A stretch of 64,000 nucleotides of DNA from Enchytraeus crypticus (Eukaryota > Annelida > Clitellata > Enchytraeida > Enchytraeidae), in the NCBI GenBank assembly GCA_905160935.1, contig CAJHZI010000679.1, forward strand, positions 417,501 to 481,500. The letters run 5' to 3'. The notes beneath the pieces were generated by a model, which was not told the DNA's origin, made no database searches, and was given only the letters and a program-made list of their open reading frames with translations. A program made the translations under genes and the position numbers. Below, one piece after another: positions 53,159-64,000 of the stretch (its first letter is position 1; each line of letters begins with the position of its first letter).

Positions 53159-55043
53159 ATGGCTGAAAATGAAAAACTGCCGGGTGACTATGTTTACTAC
53201 GATTTCACTGATCTGGAAGTGGCTGAATACTTGAAACAAGGTAAATCTAATCAATCGTGGAACATGATAAATTATTATTTGTATAAATGTACTTAATCAT
53301 GTATAATAATTATCTACTCTAGTATCTATAATTTTAAAAAGTAAATTTTTCCTCTCTATCTTTATAAGCCAGAAATCCTGGTATCATCAGTGTCGTATCT
53401 CTAAAACGCCATTGTCCTGATTCTAAGACGTGCACAAGTCTGGACAAGCACTCGTGGTACTAGCTAAATTTTTAGTATTTTTCCCTTACAATTTTTTTTA
53501 TGATGAAATGTGAAATTCCGACTAGACTGGTGTTACAGATCTTCAGGACTTCTTGAACCAGTATAATTAAGTTGAGTTAAATTAAGCTCTGCTCTAAACT
53601 TATGACCACTGAGTGGAAAGTTTTATATGTTAAAATATAGTTTTATTAATCCGATGATTAATATTAACTAATTTTTAGAGTTATTAATACTTTATTGATC
53701 AGTTAATCATGGTGTATGCTGCAGGATCTGTAGTACATATGATTATTAATTAATTAATTGTGCTATTAAAACTTCATCGATTAGTTAATCATGGTATATG
53801 CTGCAGGATCTGTAAGACAGATTATTATTAACTAATTAGTGTTATTAATACTTAATTAATTAGTTAATTGTGGCATATGCTGCAGGACCTGTAAGACATA
53901 TGATTATTAATTAATTAATTAGTGTTATTAAAACTTAATTGGTTAGTTAATCTTGGTATATGCTGCTGGATCTGTAAGGCAGATTATTATTAACTAATTA
54001 GTGTTATTAATAACCATGGAGAGGAAGGAGGAATTGGGCCTTAAACAAGCATCTGTGCTTCTTGTCCCAGTGTGCCGTTATGTTTTTTTTAATGTTTTAA
54101 TACTTAATTGATTAGTTAGTCGTGGTACATGTTGTAGGATCTGTAAGGAGCTCTGACAGCGAGCAGTGTACAGCTACTGGCAGCAGCAGCAGCAGCTGTA
54201 GCAGCAGCATGGGCAGTCATGATACTGTGGAACGCAGCCGGGTTAGTAGCTATACATCATCATCATCTTACTTTAAAACCCAGTTTAACCAAAGTAGGGA
54301 TACGAATAGACTTCCTCCGGTCAAGTTTATCCATTCATTTAAGCTTTAGTAGCTATATAAAAGTAATAACATAATAATCTCTCTCTTTCTAATATTCTTC
54401 TAAGGTCCAGTGTACTCAAATGAAGCCTTTCCAGCTCCATAAGGAGCATTCCATTGATTAATGTGTTAATCTCTTCGCAATAGGCTATGCCTAATTCCCA
54501 CCTCAACATCGCTTATAGTTTGGGAATAATATAGCTGCTGAATTGGTTTGCCGTTGCCTTCTCCTGATTTCATGCTTGAAGGCCTCTTATGGTATGTGCA
54601 GTCAACGGTTGGTCTATTCTTCTGTGTCCCAGAGCCAACACGGGAAAATATAATAATATAAATAAAAGTGAGAATTTTACTTTAATTCTTGTCTTGATTT
54701 GGAAATTAAGGAATAGGATAAATAGACGCTGTGTCATTAAATATACCCAGCATTATTTTCAGACCCCGTGTTGTGTCCGGGTTGTTAGAAAAATTGACTG
54801 GTGACTGCACGTGTCGTAGAAGGCGACTAAAAGCACTAAGATCCATACCAACGTCAGAATGGGCATTCGGTCGGTAAGCGCCTAGGCTCCAGAATTTGCT
54901 ACAAATATTATATATACGAATGGAAAATTCTCAAATGGAGAATTGACTGATTATATGATGTAGGACAGTTAGGATTTGAGACAGTCTGTTTGTATCCCGA
55001 CCCTGGTTAAACTGGGATTCAAGGGAAAACGATGAAGATGATA

Positions 55044-55080
<37 letters not shown>

Positions 55081-58000
55081 CTTGTTTGTATATGTATGAA
55101 TTAGCCTATTTATTGCATTTATTGATTTGTATGTGTATGAACTAGCCAATTTGTTGCATGTATTTGTCTGTATATGTGTGAATTAGTCTATCTGTTGCAT
55201 GTACTTGTTTGTATATGTATTAACTAGCCTATTTGTTGCATGTATTTGTCTGTATATGTATTAATTAGCCTATTTGTTGCATGTATTTGTCTGTATATGT
55301 ATTAATTAGCCTATTTGTTGCATGTATTTGTCTGTATATGTATGAATTAGCCTATTTTTTACATGTATTGGTCTGTATTTGTATGAACTAGCCTATTTGT
55401 TGCATATATTTGTCTGTATATGTATGAACTAGCCTATTTGTTTCATATATTTGTCTGTATATGTATAAATTAGCCTATTTGTTTCATTTATTTGTTAGTC
55501 GGCCTCAGTGATGACGAATGTGCCTCGGGGTAACTTAGCCGCCAGTGTGGAGGAAAGTTCTCCCAGCTCAGGTGATAATAAACACCGTTATATCTATATT
55601 TATAGACTTTTACTGGTCTTGTGCTCAATTCTTTTTAGGTTAATACTGTCTAAACTCACAGTGCTGTACAGTGGTTATCCATTCTGATATCTAACACTTT
55701 CAGCTGCTTACATTAATATCTGACAAGAACTGTTTCAAATAATATTAGTGCCTGTCTCTGTGCATCAATGCTATGCCAGTGCCTGTCCCGTACGACTCTA
55801 TGGCTGCTTGTTATTATTTATTGTTTTTGTTATTATTGTCTGTGTAGTTAGTTTTTATTGACCATCCCCGCACCATTTTCATCACTTTTTCTATTTCTTC
55901 TATTTCTATTCTTTCTTTGAAAGTGAGCTTAAAATGTGAACTGATTAGAATTATTGTCATCTATATTTAGGATTATATATAGCACTATATTTGATTAGGT
56001 TCTTTCTGCTTGTCATTCCCCCCACATGTGATGTGCATAACATCATGTACTGGGAATTTTATTTTTATCTAACCTCATAAAATATATCAGTACACTCTAT
56101 ACGACATTATTATAGAGATATAGCATTAACTCTGAATTCTATGAGGTTTGAATTTTAACATTTTAGTTGATAAATTTGTTAATGAAGTATAATTCATTAC
56201 TTCAACTTACTAAATATTCATTTATTCATTCTACACTTTTATATTTATTTAAATGTTGCATATCTTAGCAAAAGCTCTGACCCTGAATGAGCTTGCCTTC
56301 AGAGGAGAACTGACTGCTTATCACCTGGCAATATCAGGTCAGGTAAAAAGTGGTGTTTCTTTACAAAATATATATTTATTTATTTTATTGACTCTATTGT
56401 ATCCCGACCCTGGTTAAACTGGAATTCAAGGGAAAATGATGATGATGATTGACTCAAAATCCCCTTGTTGTATCCGGGTTATTTTAGAATAGACCAGCCG
56501 GTGACTGCGCGTGACATAGAATTCGACTAAAGCACTAAGACCCAAACCAACGACAGAAAGGGCATTCAGTTGGTAAGCACCTAGACTCCAGAAATTGTTA
56601 TAAACTTTTCTAAAATGATTGAGTTAAATAGGGGATTGACTGATGATATGATATGGGACAGAGAGGAGTAGAGAAGGTTTATTCTTGGCCTGACCCTTTT
56701 TAAACTGGGATTAAAGAGAAGATGATGTTGATGATTGACTCAAAATATGAACAATTTTTAGTGTTTTCAACACTAAAAATTAGAAATAAGTAGAAATTTC
56801 TGTATATAATTATTGTGTGGTAGTTAATTTATCACTTGCAAAAAATTCTGCAGGCAAAGGCTAACATTTTCACGATTTAAAAACTTGTCTTAACAGCAAA
56901 GAATTACTTCATCCATAACAACATCTAGCATTATATAATAGTATTAGTGTTATCAGTAGCCGGAAGGTGGTCGATTGTGGCATATTGCTTTGGAGATACA
57001 GACTTTATATCTCAAATACTAATATGTTACTAAAACAGTAGAAACCAAGTTCAACTTCAGTTTTACTACCTAATATTATACCGACGATGGTTAAATATGA
57101 TTATTTTTAATCAAACAATAATGAGTCTATTGATAATGTGCCTCTCTACGCAGAATGTCTGCTTAGCTACAGACTAATAGAGGCGAGTGTTGAGAAGTCG
57201 GTTTTCTGTAAAGTATCTGCACCACTAACAATGCTAAGGTCAAGTTTAACGTAAGAATTGTGTCTCCAAAAATTTACAAAATTTTAATTAAGTTTGCGCA
57301 ATTATCTAAAACAAATGGAGGAAGTCTATTCGTATCCTACTCTAACTAGATTGGGATTCAGTGGAAGATGATGATGACGATTTAGTCTCCAAAGGTTGTA
57401 AGCGCCGGGGCAAGGACTGGATTTAACTTCTGCACCTACTGATCTGCAGGCTGATGTTAAACCGACATACTTGAAGCTGAGTGTAAGGTTATTGTACAAG
57501 AACACGGCTGTTCTGTTGCTATTATAAACCCAAGTAGGTTCGGGACAATTGAGAATTTAATCTACTGACAACTGCACTTGTTCTTAAGAGGCTACTGACG
57601 CAGATATGACAGTGAAGAGACTTGTTGCCATGTGGTGATGATTTCTGTGTTTTAGACCAATTGGTCGCTCATACTCCCGACTTGCAAAGTTCTAGTTGCT
57701 ACACCGATTGTGGCATTTCACCATCAGGATACTGGACCTTCACTGTCCATTCAGCGCTACTGTGGCATTTTTCATAGAGCGGTGCTTGAAAATATACATA
57801 CTATTATTATTATTATTGTTGTTATTTTTATTATTACTGTTATTATTATTACTGTTATTATTATTATTGTTTTGTTGTTGTTTTCTTCGTACCCCGGGTG
57901 TAAAGGACCCAAGGTTTGATAAAAACGATTCGAGCAATACGTGCTGAATAGCCGCCCGGCTACTCGAATTATTATTATTATTATTGCTACTATTATTGTT

Positions 58001-59808
58001 AATATTACTATTATCATTATTATTATGACGAAGCAGTATTATTACTATTATTATTATTATTATTATTACTATGTGTGTTACAGATGAGCCGATAGACAGT
58101 CGACTCACTGGACCTGACACAGAGGGCGGACAGAAGGGTCAGGGGTTCACTCCACTTATAACGGCTTCATCGTGTGGGTGGTTGCACGTTGTAGAGCTGT
58201 TGCTCAACAACGGTGCCTCAGTCGGTGCAACAGATTGTAGCGGTGCCACTGCACTGATGCACGCAGCTAACACCGGTCACCTGCACATACTAGAGGCCTT
58301 GCTTGTGGCCAACGCTGATATAAATACTCAGTGCGCGGTGTGTGTAGACATATTAATAAAACTAATAATAATCATAAAGGTTTAACGTCCGTTTCCTCAT
58401 CCAGGAATGATGTCAGGGAATTAATAAAACATTAGATTATATATAAACATATAGTACTGTGTTATCGACGTTATTGATGTGCTGATATAAATACACAGTG
58501 CACGGTAATAATAACAATAATAATAATAACAACAATTAGAGTGCTACTGTCATCAATGACAACATCTACATACATAGAGCGCGGTGTGTGATATTAATAT
58601 TAACTGGTATTAACTGTATTAGATTGATATTAACTGTTGAATGTGCTAACAGTTGGATTGACTGACATCATTTTTTAAGGTTAAAGTATGTGTTTTTTAT
58701 TTTTTTTTCCATTTTTGCAAAATAACATTGCCAGTGGAGAGAGAGGAATATAGCCAGATAGTCTATTCCGTGATCCATTTAAAATTAAACAACAGGCTTA
58801 TCTATTGTATGAATGTATCCCTGTGGTGTATGCTTTGACATCATCATTTAATGAGAAAATTGTTGTATGTTTAGACTGCTTTTTTGTGTTTTAAAACTGT
58901 TGTTTGTTGTTTGTTTAAACTGTTGTTTGTTGTTTGTTTAAACTGTTGTTTGTTTAACTGTTGTTTGTATAAACGGCTTAAACATTTTACTATTCATCAA
59001 AGTAACTTCGACGTATAGGATATTATCTTTTATGCTGATATAGTGGTCATTTTGTTGTTGTTTAGATTGGTAGCACTGCACTACACTATGCAGTCTACTC
59101 TAACAACCTCCCCTGTGTATCGGTCCTGTTATCAGCCGGAGCTGATCTAACGATCACTGATAACAATGGTCTCACAGCTGTCGGCCTGGCCTCAGCTTTA
59201 AAACACACCAGGGGTACCTCTGTTCTTCATTCTCTCTAGTTCTCTCTAATCCTACCTGTATATTATATTTCAATACTGGTTTATTTAGCTCAATATTTAT
59301 TTAGCGTTATTGACCCGTGTTCAGTCCGGGTTGCTGAATAATAGACCAATTAACCGTGGACTGCACGTGTTGTAAAAGGCGTCAAATCACTGAGATCCAA
59401 ACCAACGTCAGAAATGGCATTCGGTTGGCGAGCGCCTAGACTCCAGAAATTGCTACTAAATTTTCTAATCCTGACGCTAGTTAAACTGGGATTCAAGCGA
59501 AGATAATGATGATGATTTAATTAATAATTAGTTAATGTTAATGTATTTGACCCGTTTGCCTTCGATCTTGAACTTGCACTGTTTTGATCTCGCTTTCTCT
59601 GCTGGTCTTTGTGTGTACTCGATCGTCATCATGTGGTGTTTTGGCGCCTGTTTGTGCAGAGTCTCCAAGAAACGTCCCCGACATTGGTGAGGAACCGGAT
59701 TTTAAATTCTTATTGATTGATTGATTGTAAACGTCGTATTTGTTGTTGTTGTTTACAGTTCAGGATATGATTAATCGGCACTTGCTCAGTCTGTTTATGG
59801 ATGAATGA
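53159..59808 (+). CDS. Ankyrin-repeat protein of the RFXANK/ANKRA2 type, seven exons
   Basis: Exons are 53159-53240, 54138-54241, 55499-55571, 56269-56337, 58084-58337, 59066-59213 and 59759-59808. All phases match and give 259 residues; human RFXANK is about 260. The N-terminus is acidic and Ser-rich. TNVPRGNLAAS resembles the conserved segment before the ankyrin domain in this family. Ankyrin units follow: LTLNELAFRGEL, GFTPLITASSCGWLHVVELL (from residue 130), GATALMHAANTGHLHILEAL, GSTALHYAVYSNNLPCVSVL and GLTAVGLASALKHTR. The ending VQDMINRHLLSLF matches the family's C-terminal helix. RFXANK is part of the RFX complex on X-box promoters; ANKRA2 binds PxLPxI motifs in partners such as histone deacetylases and megalin. 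Which of the two this is cannot be decided. The gene is divergent from the F-box gene. A poly(A) signal lies at 60086. Confidence 0.85.
53700..54137. repeat. 82-base tandem repeat carrying the ankyrin exon 2 acceptor
   Basis: Unit landmarks ATGCTGCAGGATCTGTA end in AG at 53724, 53806 and 53885, a mutated CTG at about 53968, and the true acceptor AG at 54137. Units are separated by 79-83 bases, plus a SINE fragment in the last one. Confidence 0.85.
54012..54095 (+). mobile_element. 3' fragment of the 5S-derived SINE
   Basis: Matches the tail of the element at 25447-25738 (CCATGGAGAGGAAGGAGGAA, ACAAGCATC, CCCAGTGTGCC). It interrupts the tandem repeat in the first intron of the ankyrin gene. 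Confidence 0.65.
54258..54312 (-). mobile_element. SINE family 3 tail fragment next to ankyrin exon 2
   Basis: Reverse-oriented tail (CATCATCATC, AAAACCCAGTTTAACCAA) starting 17 bases after the donor of exon 2. Confidence 0.5.
54775..55078 (+). mobile_element. SINE family 3 with (GAT)n tail
   Basis: Head TGACTGCACGTGTCGTAGAAGGC, middle GTAAGCGCCTAGGCTCCAGAA, and tail ATCCCGACCCTGGTTAAACT followed by a GAT/TGA run. The tail is shared with RTE-like LINE ends such as 31330-31612. Confidence 0.7.
55085..55490. repeat. About 42-base minisatellite leading into ankyrin exon 3
   Basis: Units of TTAGCCTATTTGTTGCATGT plus ATTTGTCTGTATATGTATG. The last unit runs into the acceptor TTGTTAG at 55498. Confidence 0.85.
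55600..56260. other. Third intron of the ankyrin gene, no repeat recognised
   Basis: T-rich unique sequence between exon 3 and exon 4; no other gene seen. Confidence 0.5.
56393..56448 (+). mobile_element. SINE family 3 tail fragment
   Basis: CCCGACCCTGGTTAAACTGG plus GATGATGATG only. Confidence 0.5.
56455..56745 (+). mobile_element. SINE family 3
   Basis: Full-length copy in the fourth intron of the ankyrin gene, about 290 bases, ending in GATGATGTTGATGAT. Confidence 0.7.
57315..57375 (+). mobile_element. SINE family 3 tail fragment
   Basis: ATTCGTATCCTACTCTAACT and AGATGATGATGACGAT. Confidence 0.45.
57390..57485 (-). mobile_element. tRNA-derived SINE, family 2, degraded
   Basis: Recognisable AGGTGCAGAAGTTAAATCC and the CTGCAGATCAGTAGG region in an intron of the ankyrin gene. 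Confidence 0.5.
57888..57966 (+). mobile_element. Unclassified repeat, copy 2
   Basis: Counterpart of 18192-18290, in the fourth intron of the ankyrin gene, followed by (ATT)n to about 58070. Confidence 0.5.
58372..58425 (-). mobile_element. L2-B LINE tail after ankyrin exon 5
   Basis: GGTTTAACGTCCGTTTCCTC about 35 bases downstream of the exon 5 donor. Confidence 0.55.
58500..58570 (-). mobile_element. L2-A LINE 3' end, very short
   Basis: (AAT)n then AGTGCTACTGTCATCAATGA in an ankyrin-gene intron. Confidence 0.6.
58895..58975. repeat. TTGTTTG repeat
   Basis: Short tandem array of AAACTGTTGTTTGTTG in an ankyrin-gene intron. Confidence 0.8.
59308..59512 (+). mobile_element. SINE family 3
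   Basis: Copy with head GACTGCACGTGTTGTAAAAGGC and (GAT)n tail, in the last intron of the ankyrin gene. Confidence 0.7.
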
Positions 59809-60085
59809 ACGACAGAGGAGAGAAACAAAGAACAAGAATTTATGAAACTGTACTTGACGCTGCGGAACAAGTACAAGCGACAGAGATGCCACTCTTTCTG
59901 GGCGAGAGAACATTGTCAACTCTCCGGGCACATCAGTTGAGCGTCTCGACTTGTATCTAGGGGAGTGTGGAAGTCCTAGACATGTCAGTCCTCGATGAAT
60001 CGTCCAGAAATTGACGTCAAATGGGAAAATTGCAAATCTGGCATTTTCTGCTTTGTGTGAAGATGAGTTTGAGTTTGCGTTGAAA

Positions 60086-60091
60086 AATAAA
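60086..60091 (+). promoter_or_regulatory. Poly(A) signal AATAAA of the ankyrin gene
   Basis: First canonical AATAAA after the stop at 59808, about 280 bases downstream. A second lies near 60379. Confidence 0.5.
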
Positions 60092-60989
60092 ATGTAGAGA
60101 AGGATTTGATTAGATTTGGAATTGTGCGAAAAGCTGCGAGATAAACGAGTGGTGTTGTGCTCTTGTGGGTCGACAAATTATAACTGAATGTTTATCCTTC
60201 TGTAGATTCGATGTTATTTTAACTCAGGTAAACTATCATGAATTGAACGCTTGACTTGAATTTAGTTGTTTTATATAGTTAATGAATTATATTGTGCAGT
60301 ATTATTCAATATACTCTTTGCTGTTGTTTGTAAACATAGATATAATATATTATTTAATTAAGAGAAATGTAATTACAATAAAATTATAATTACCATAAAA
60401 TCTGGAATTCGAAACCCTTAAAAGAACTAATTTCGAATGTGAGGTTAAATTAATTATTTATTCTTAAACCGTCCATTCAGAGAAAGAGAGCGAGAAAGAG
60501 AGAGTACTATTGAAAAACTGTGTACCTAGTCACTGTGAATTATTGTATGCACTCTAGATATCTCTGTGTCTTGTTAAATTGAGAGTCTTTAAAGTTGAAT
60601 TGTCAGATGAATAATTAATTAATAAATACAAGGCTATCAGTGCAACTGAACATTATAATTATTACACTTTATACAGCAAAGAACCGACAGAATGATCGAC
60701 ACGCTGAAGCAAAGGCACGCATGAAAAAACTCTGTCACATTAACACACACACACACACAAAGCTTTTTTATGTTAAAACTATAAAGTTAATTAACTCTCT
60801 AGACGGCATGAGCTGCCCTGTTAATCTAAAGTCAATCAAGCTGCTTGGAGAACTTAACTAATGTGAATTATATGTTCAGTTCTGTAGGTGCAGGCTTTGG
60901 CAAGCTGCTCTGCTCTTTGATTAACACTGTTTTATCTGTAAACTGTGGTTACCCATCAGTCTGTAAACATTCAACGGTGAGATCATCAG

Positions 60990-61395
60990 CACTGGATCAT
61001 TTAAATCAATTGGATCATTTAAATCCACTGGATCACTTAAATGCTCTTAATCATTTAAATCCTCTGGATCATTTAAATCTTTTGGAGAATTTAAATCCTC
61101 TGGACTATTTAAATCTATTGGATAATTTTAATCCTCTGGATCGTTTAAATCCTCTGGATCAATTAAATTCTGTGGATCAATTAAATCCTCTGGATGATTT
61201 AAATCCTCTGGATCAATTAAATCCACTGGATCATTTAAGTCCACTGGATCATTTAAATCCTCTGGATCATTTCAATCCTTTGGATCATTTAAATCCTCTG
61301 GATCATTTAAATCCACTGGATCAATTAAATCCACTGGATCATTTAAATCATCTTGATCATATAAATCCACTGGATCATTTATATCTACCAGATAA
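60990..61395. repeat. 18-base minisatellite with an open frame
   Basis: About 22 units of TTAAATCCTCTGGATCAT. It reads as repeated Leu-Asn-Pro-Leu-Asp-His in the plus frame 60845-61414 (189 codons). Confidence 0.85.
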
Positions 61396-61475
61396 CAATA
61401 ATAATAACAATTAAAGTGCTACAGTCATCAATGACAACATCGAGCACCATTGAGACAAAATCAAGCAAGTAAACA
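61395..61475 (-). mobile_element. L2-A LINE 3' end
   Basis: Joins the hexapeptide minisatellite on its left and a family-1 SINE on its right. Confidence 0.65.
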
Positions 61476-61479
61476 AAGT

Positions 61480-61710
61480 AAACACGCATTATAGTGAAAT
61501 GATCAACTATGTTAATATCTATCACTTTTAATACAACTTTTTAAAGTGTCAGGCAATTAATAGTCCGTTTTCCGTATAATCAGTCCTGTGAATATCCGAG
61601 ATTTTACTCTCAAATCAGCGCGGCCGGGAATCGAACCCACGAGAGCTTAATTCACCCCAGGATCTGTCATTTAAAACGTCATGACGCTACCATTACGCTA
61701 TGGAGACATT
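61480..61710 (-). mobile_element. tRNA-derived SINE, family 1
   Basis: The minus strand begins TCCATAGCGTAATGGTAGCG (A-box-like) and has GGGTTCGATTCCCGG (B box). An AT-rich body follows, shared with the other family-1 copies. Confidence 0.75.
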
Positions 61711-61714
61711 CTAA

Positions 61715-61798
61715 TAAATAATATATAATAAATATTATAATACAATATAAATAATATATAATAAATATTATAATACAATATAAATAGTATATAGCAAA
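61715..61798. repeat. Two-unit AT-rich tandem repeat
   Basis: AAATAATATATAATAAATAT occurs twice in succession. Confidence 0.7.
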
Positions 61799-61799
61799 T

Positions 61800-63530
61800 T
61801 ATAATATGACACCACTTCCATGGGTCAGCAAGCGGCATATGCCATCTGAGCAATAGGAAGAATTATAGAAGCCAAGGCCTCAATCGATGCGAGCAGCTAG
61901 ACTTGCTTCACTACAGTATACTAACTAAATAAGTCACTACTTTTTCTCACTAGGTTAATTTTACAATTGAATTAAACATAAAATACACTTTCAAATAGTC
62001 TTAAAGTTTAACAATTAACCAGATATATTTCATCGGTTTGCGTCTCTAAACCTCTCTATATCAACTTGAACTAGAAAAATCAACGAGGTAGCCTTTGCCT
62101 ATATAATTTTATTTTACAACGTAGCGATTATTCCAAAATTGCACAATTCAAGGTATGAACGTTCAAGTATTCAAAAGATCGATTAAGCAGTTATTTAACC
62201 AATTAATAAAATAAGCAATTGCTAAATTAATCAAAACTAAATCAATTTTGCCTAATTAATCGGGTCAAAACATTTGTTACCAATCAACGGTTTACTAAAG
62301 ATAAAAGAATAAAAGAATCTGGAAAAATCGTCTGTGCTATACATGCTATATGTGTAGATAAATTATTTTTCTGAATAAAAAACGATGACATAGCAAGACT
62401 TCATTTTGCTAGTTTTATTTGTATTCTACACGTACAATATCTCAAAACTGAATCAGTTAACAAGTTATCTTAATTCAGTGACTAATTATTGACTTGGGCA
62501 AAACAAAAAATGAGTTGCTAGAACCTTCCACACGTAGGTTTCTCCTCCTGAATGATGTTCTCTGTTCCTGAAAACAGAGCCAGATAGTACGATACTGCAA
62601 TAATCGATTATGTAACATTTTAACTAAATGTGTGAAGATTAAAAGTTTAGTTTTCTCCCTGACATTTCAAATGTTAACAGTAACATCTTACTTTGACAAG
62701 TTTGCTTAAATAAAAGTACGTTAAATTTACTCACTTCAGTAACATTACAATATTTAACAAATAATATGGAAATATAATAGGAAATATAAAAGAAATTGAC
62801 TCACAAACAATTTAAGTCTGAGTCTCGTTCTATGCCTTCTAGATAAGGCTTATCAATTGTCTGACTCTTATAGGCTGATGATTTTAATTTTATTTTCTTT
62901 AGATTTACTTCTATTTGGATTCAGATTGTTTACTGTATCCCAGTTTTGTATGTGGATTAATTCTTATTCGTTAAATGGAGATGTGATGAAGGTACAATAA
63001 GATATGTATCATCAGAACATTTTAGTACGGAATTTACTTAATGTGATGTAATATACATGTAGATCGGAGGCAACAGCAATAAATGCCGGGTAACCAAAGG
63101 CAGAGTTTTGGGCAAAACTTGCATAAAATTGTTTTAAAAAGGCTATTTTAATTTCGAAGATGGTGTATAAGTATGAGAACAGTCTGATAAAAATCTATCA
63201 ATCCATCCATTAATGGAGTCTGGACCATTCAGGTTGCCAAAGCTTTGAAATCATCTGTGAATAGTTGAAGGTATCAAATGCCTTATTGAAATCAATCACT
63301 CTAAAAATTAAGATTTCATCGCATTGTGATTATCATAAGCCACGTAGCTGTAAGAGCTAAACAGCTGCTCAGTTGTAGACATGAAACAGCTGCTCAGCCG
63401 TAGAAACTAAACAGCTACGCAGCTCGTGTGTGTCGTCTTGAAGAGACTGCTTGTGTTCTGAACATTGACGTACATCTCATAATGAATATTACTAGTCAAT
63501 AAAGTGTCACCAGATAAATTAAAAGATAAC
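61800..63530. other. No gene recognised
   Basis: AT-rich unique sequence. An AACAGCTGCTCAG motif is repeated three times near 63360-63425. Confidence 0.55.
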
Positions 63531-63670
63531 ATTTATTTCAAATATATTTGTGCAAGTGTTCTGCGAATTTTCTGATAAATAAAATCATTAAAATTAAAAT
63601 CATTAATACTCCAAGACATTCTAATTTGTAACTATATGAAAATGTCTTGTTTGTTAACACACTTACCTTC

Positions 63671-64000
63671 CTAAGATTTGTCGCCGGATTGGCCGGTGCT
63701 GTTGACTGTGGACGCATCCATACTGGTCGTTCTCTTGTGCTTAGCCTTCCCACTCTTCGATGACCTCTCGGCAACTATAACCACCGGTGGCTGATACGTG
63801 GATGGTGCTGCTGGCTCTGTTAAGACATTCGCCCCAATCTTTCCAATCGATAAACCTGTGGCAGAGCTGTCCACAGATCTGGACTTCTTCGTACCAAACA
63901 GCTTCCGTTTTTCCTTGACTGTCTGGAAAAATGAAGCTGGAGAGAATTTTGATTTTGATGGCTTCGCTTCACTAGCAGATGTCTCGCCAGCTGCCGAGAG
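63671..64000 (-). CDS. Last coding exon of an unrecognised basic, Ser-rich protein (partial)
   Basis: Open from the right edge for 109 residues to a TAG at 63673-63671. It includes SPASFFQTVKEKRKLFGTKK, TYQPPVVIVAERSSKSG and a Lys/Ser/Thr-rich tail ending STGQSGDKS. This looks like the disordered C-terminus of a larger protein, and no family is recognised. Four bases after the stop is a strong donor-like GAAG|GTAAGT. An AATAAA lies at 63537-63532 on the same strand, so a short 3' untranslated region without splicing is also possible. Confidence 0.55.
   Translation of the reverse strand, partial: LSAAGETSASEAKPSKSKFSPASFFQTVKEKRKLFGTKKSRSVDSSATGLSIGKIGANVLTEPAAPSTYQPPVVIVAERSSKSGKAKHKRTTSMDASTVNSTGQSGDKS

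Noticed and set aside
57690..58120. Leu-rich or Asn-rich frames on both strands
   Set aside because: (ATT)n runs; only the ankyrin exon starting at 58084 is supported.

Overview
This is a window from a large, AT-rich, repeat-laden animal genome. Genes are split by long introns with canonical GT/AG junctions. The sequence also carries poly-TA microsatellites, microsatellite-tailed LINEs, tRNA- and 5S-derived SINEs and mariner elements. Gene content (PARG, an F-box protein, an ANKRA2/RFXANK-type ankyrin protein, RING/B-box/Kelch proteins) is that of an invertebrate metazoan. The sequence alone does not fix the phylum. All exon models below were assembled by eye from splice sites, reading-frame phase and family resemblance.

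Layout. 2.6-5.8 kb (minus): four catalytic-domain exons of poly(ADP-ribose) glycohydrolase; the 3' end lies off the left edge. 9.0-21.6 kb (minus): five exons of an unrecognised gene, phase-compatible from start codon to last exon, possibly the 5' half of the PARG gene. Its introns hold a mariner element, an almost full RT-bearing L2/CR1-like LINE and many SINEs. 24.1-47.7 kb: a tandem segmental duplication of about 11 kb per unit (unit A 24142-35744, unit B 36658-47726). Each unit has an intact two-exon gene for a RING/B-box/coiled-coil/Kelch protein (667 and 668 residues). 47.6-51.4 kb (minus): a three-exon F-box protein gene (763 residues) whose 3' end lies inside unit B, so unit A carries a severed copy of that end. 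53.2-59.8 kb (plus): a seven-exon gene for a 259-residue ankyrin protein of the RFXANK/ANKRA2 type, divergent from the F-box gene. 63.7-64.0 kb (minus): the last coding exon of an unrecognised basic, Ser-rich protein.

How the genes relate. They are not an operon and have no obvious common pathway. PARG removes ADP-ribose chains, the F-box and RING proteins are expected ubiquitin-ligase parts, and the ankyrin protein is expected to be a nuclear or adaptor protein. The most unusual feature is structural. Several minisatellites have grown out of, or right up to, splice sites: the PARG exon at 4497, the unknown gene's donor at 17239, and the acceptors at 54137 and 55498. Two of these arrays have multiplied splice-site sequence into rows of decoys. 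The two duplicated units also give a natural comparison of which transposons entered the same microsatellite after duplication.
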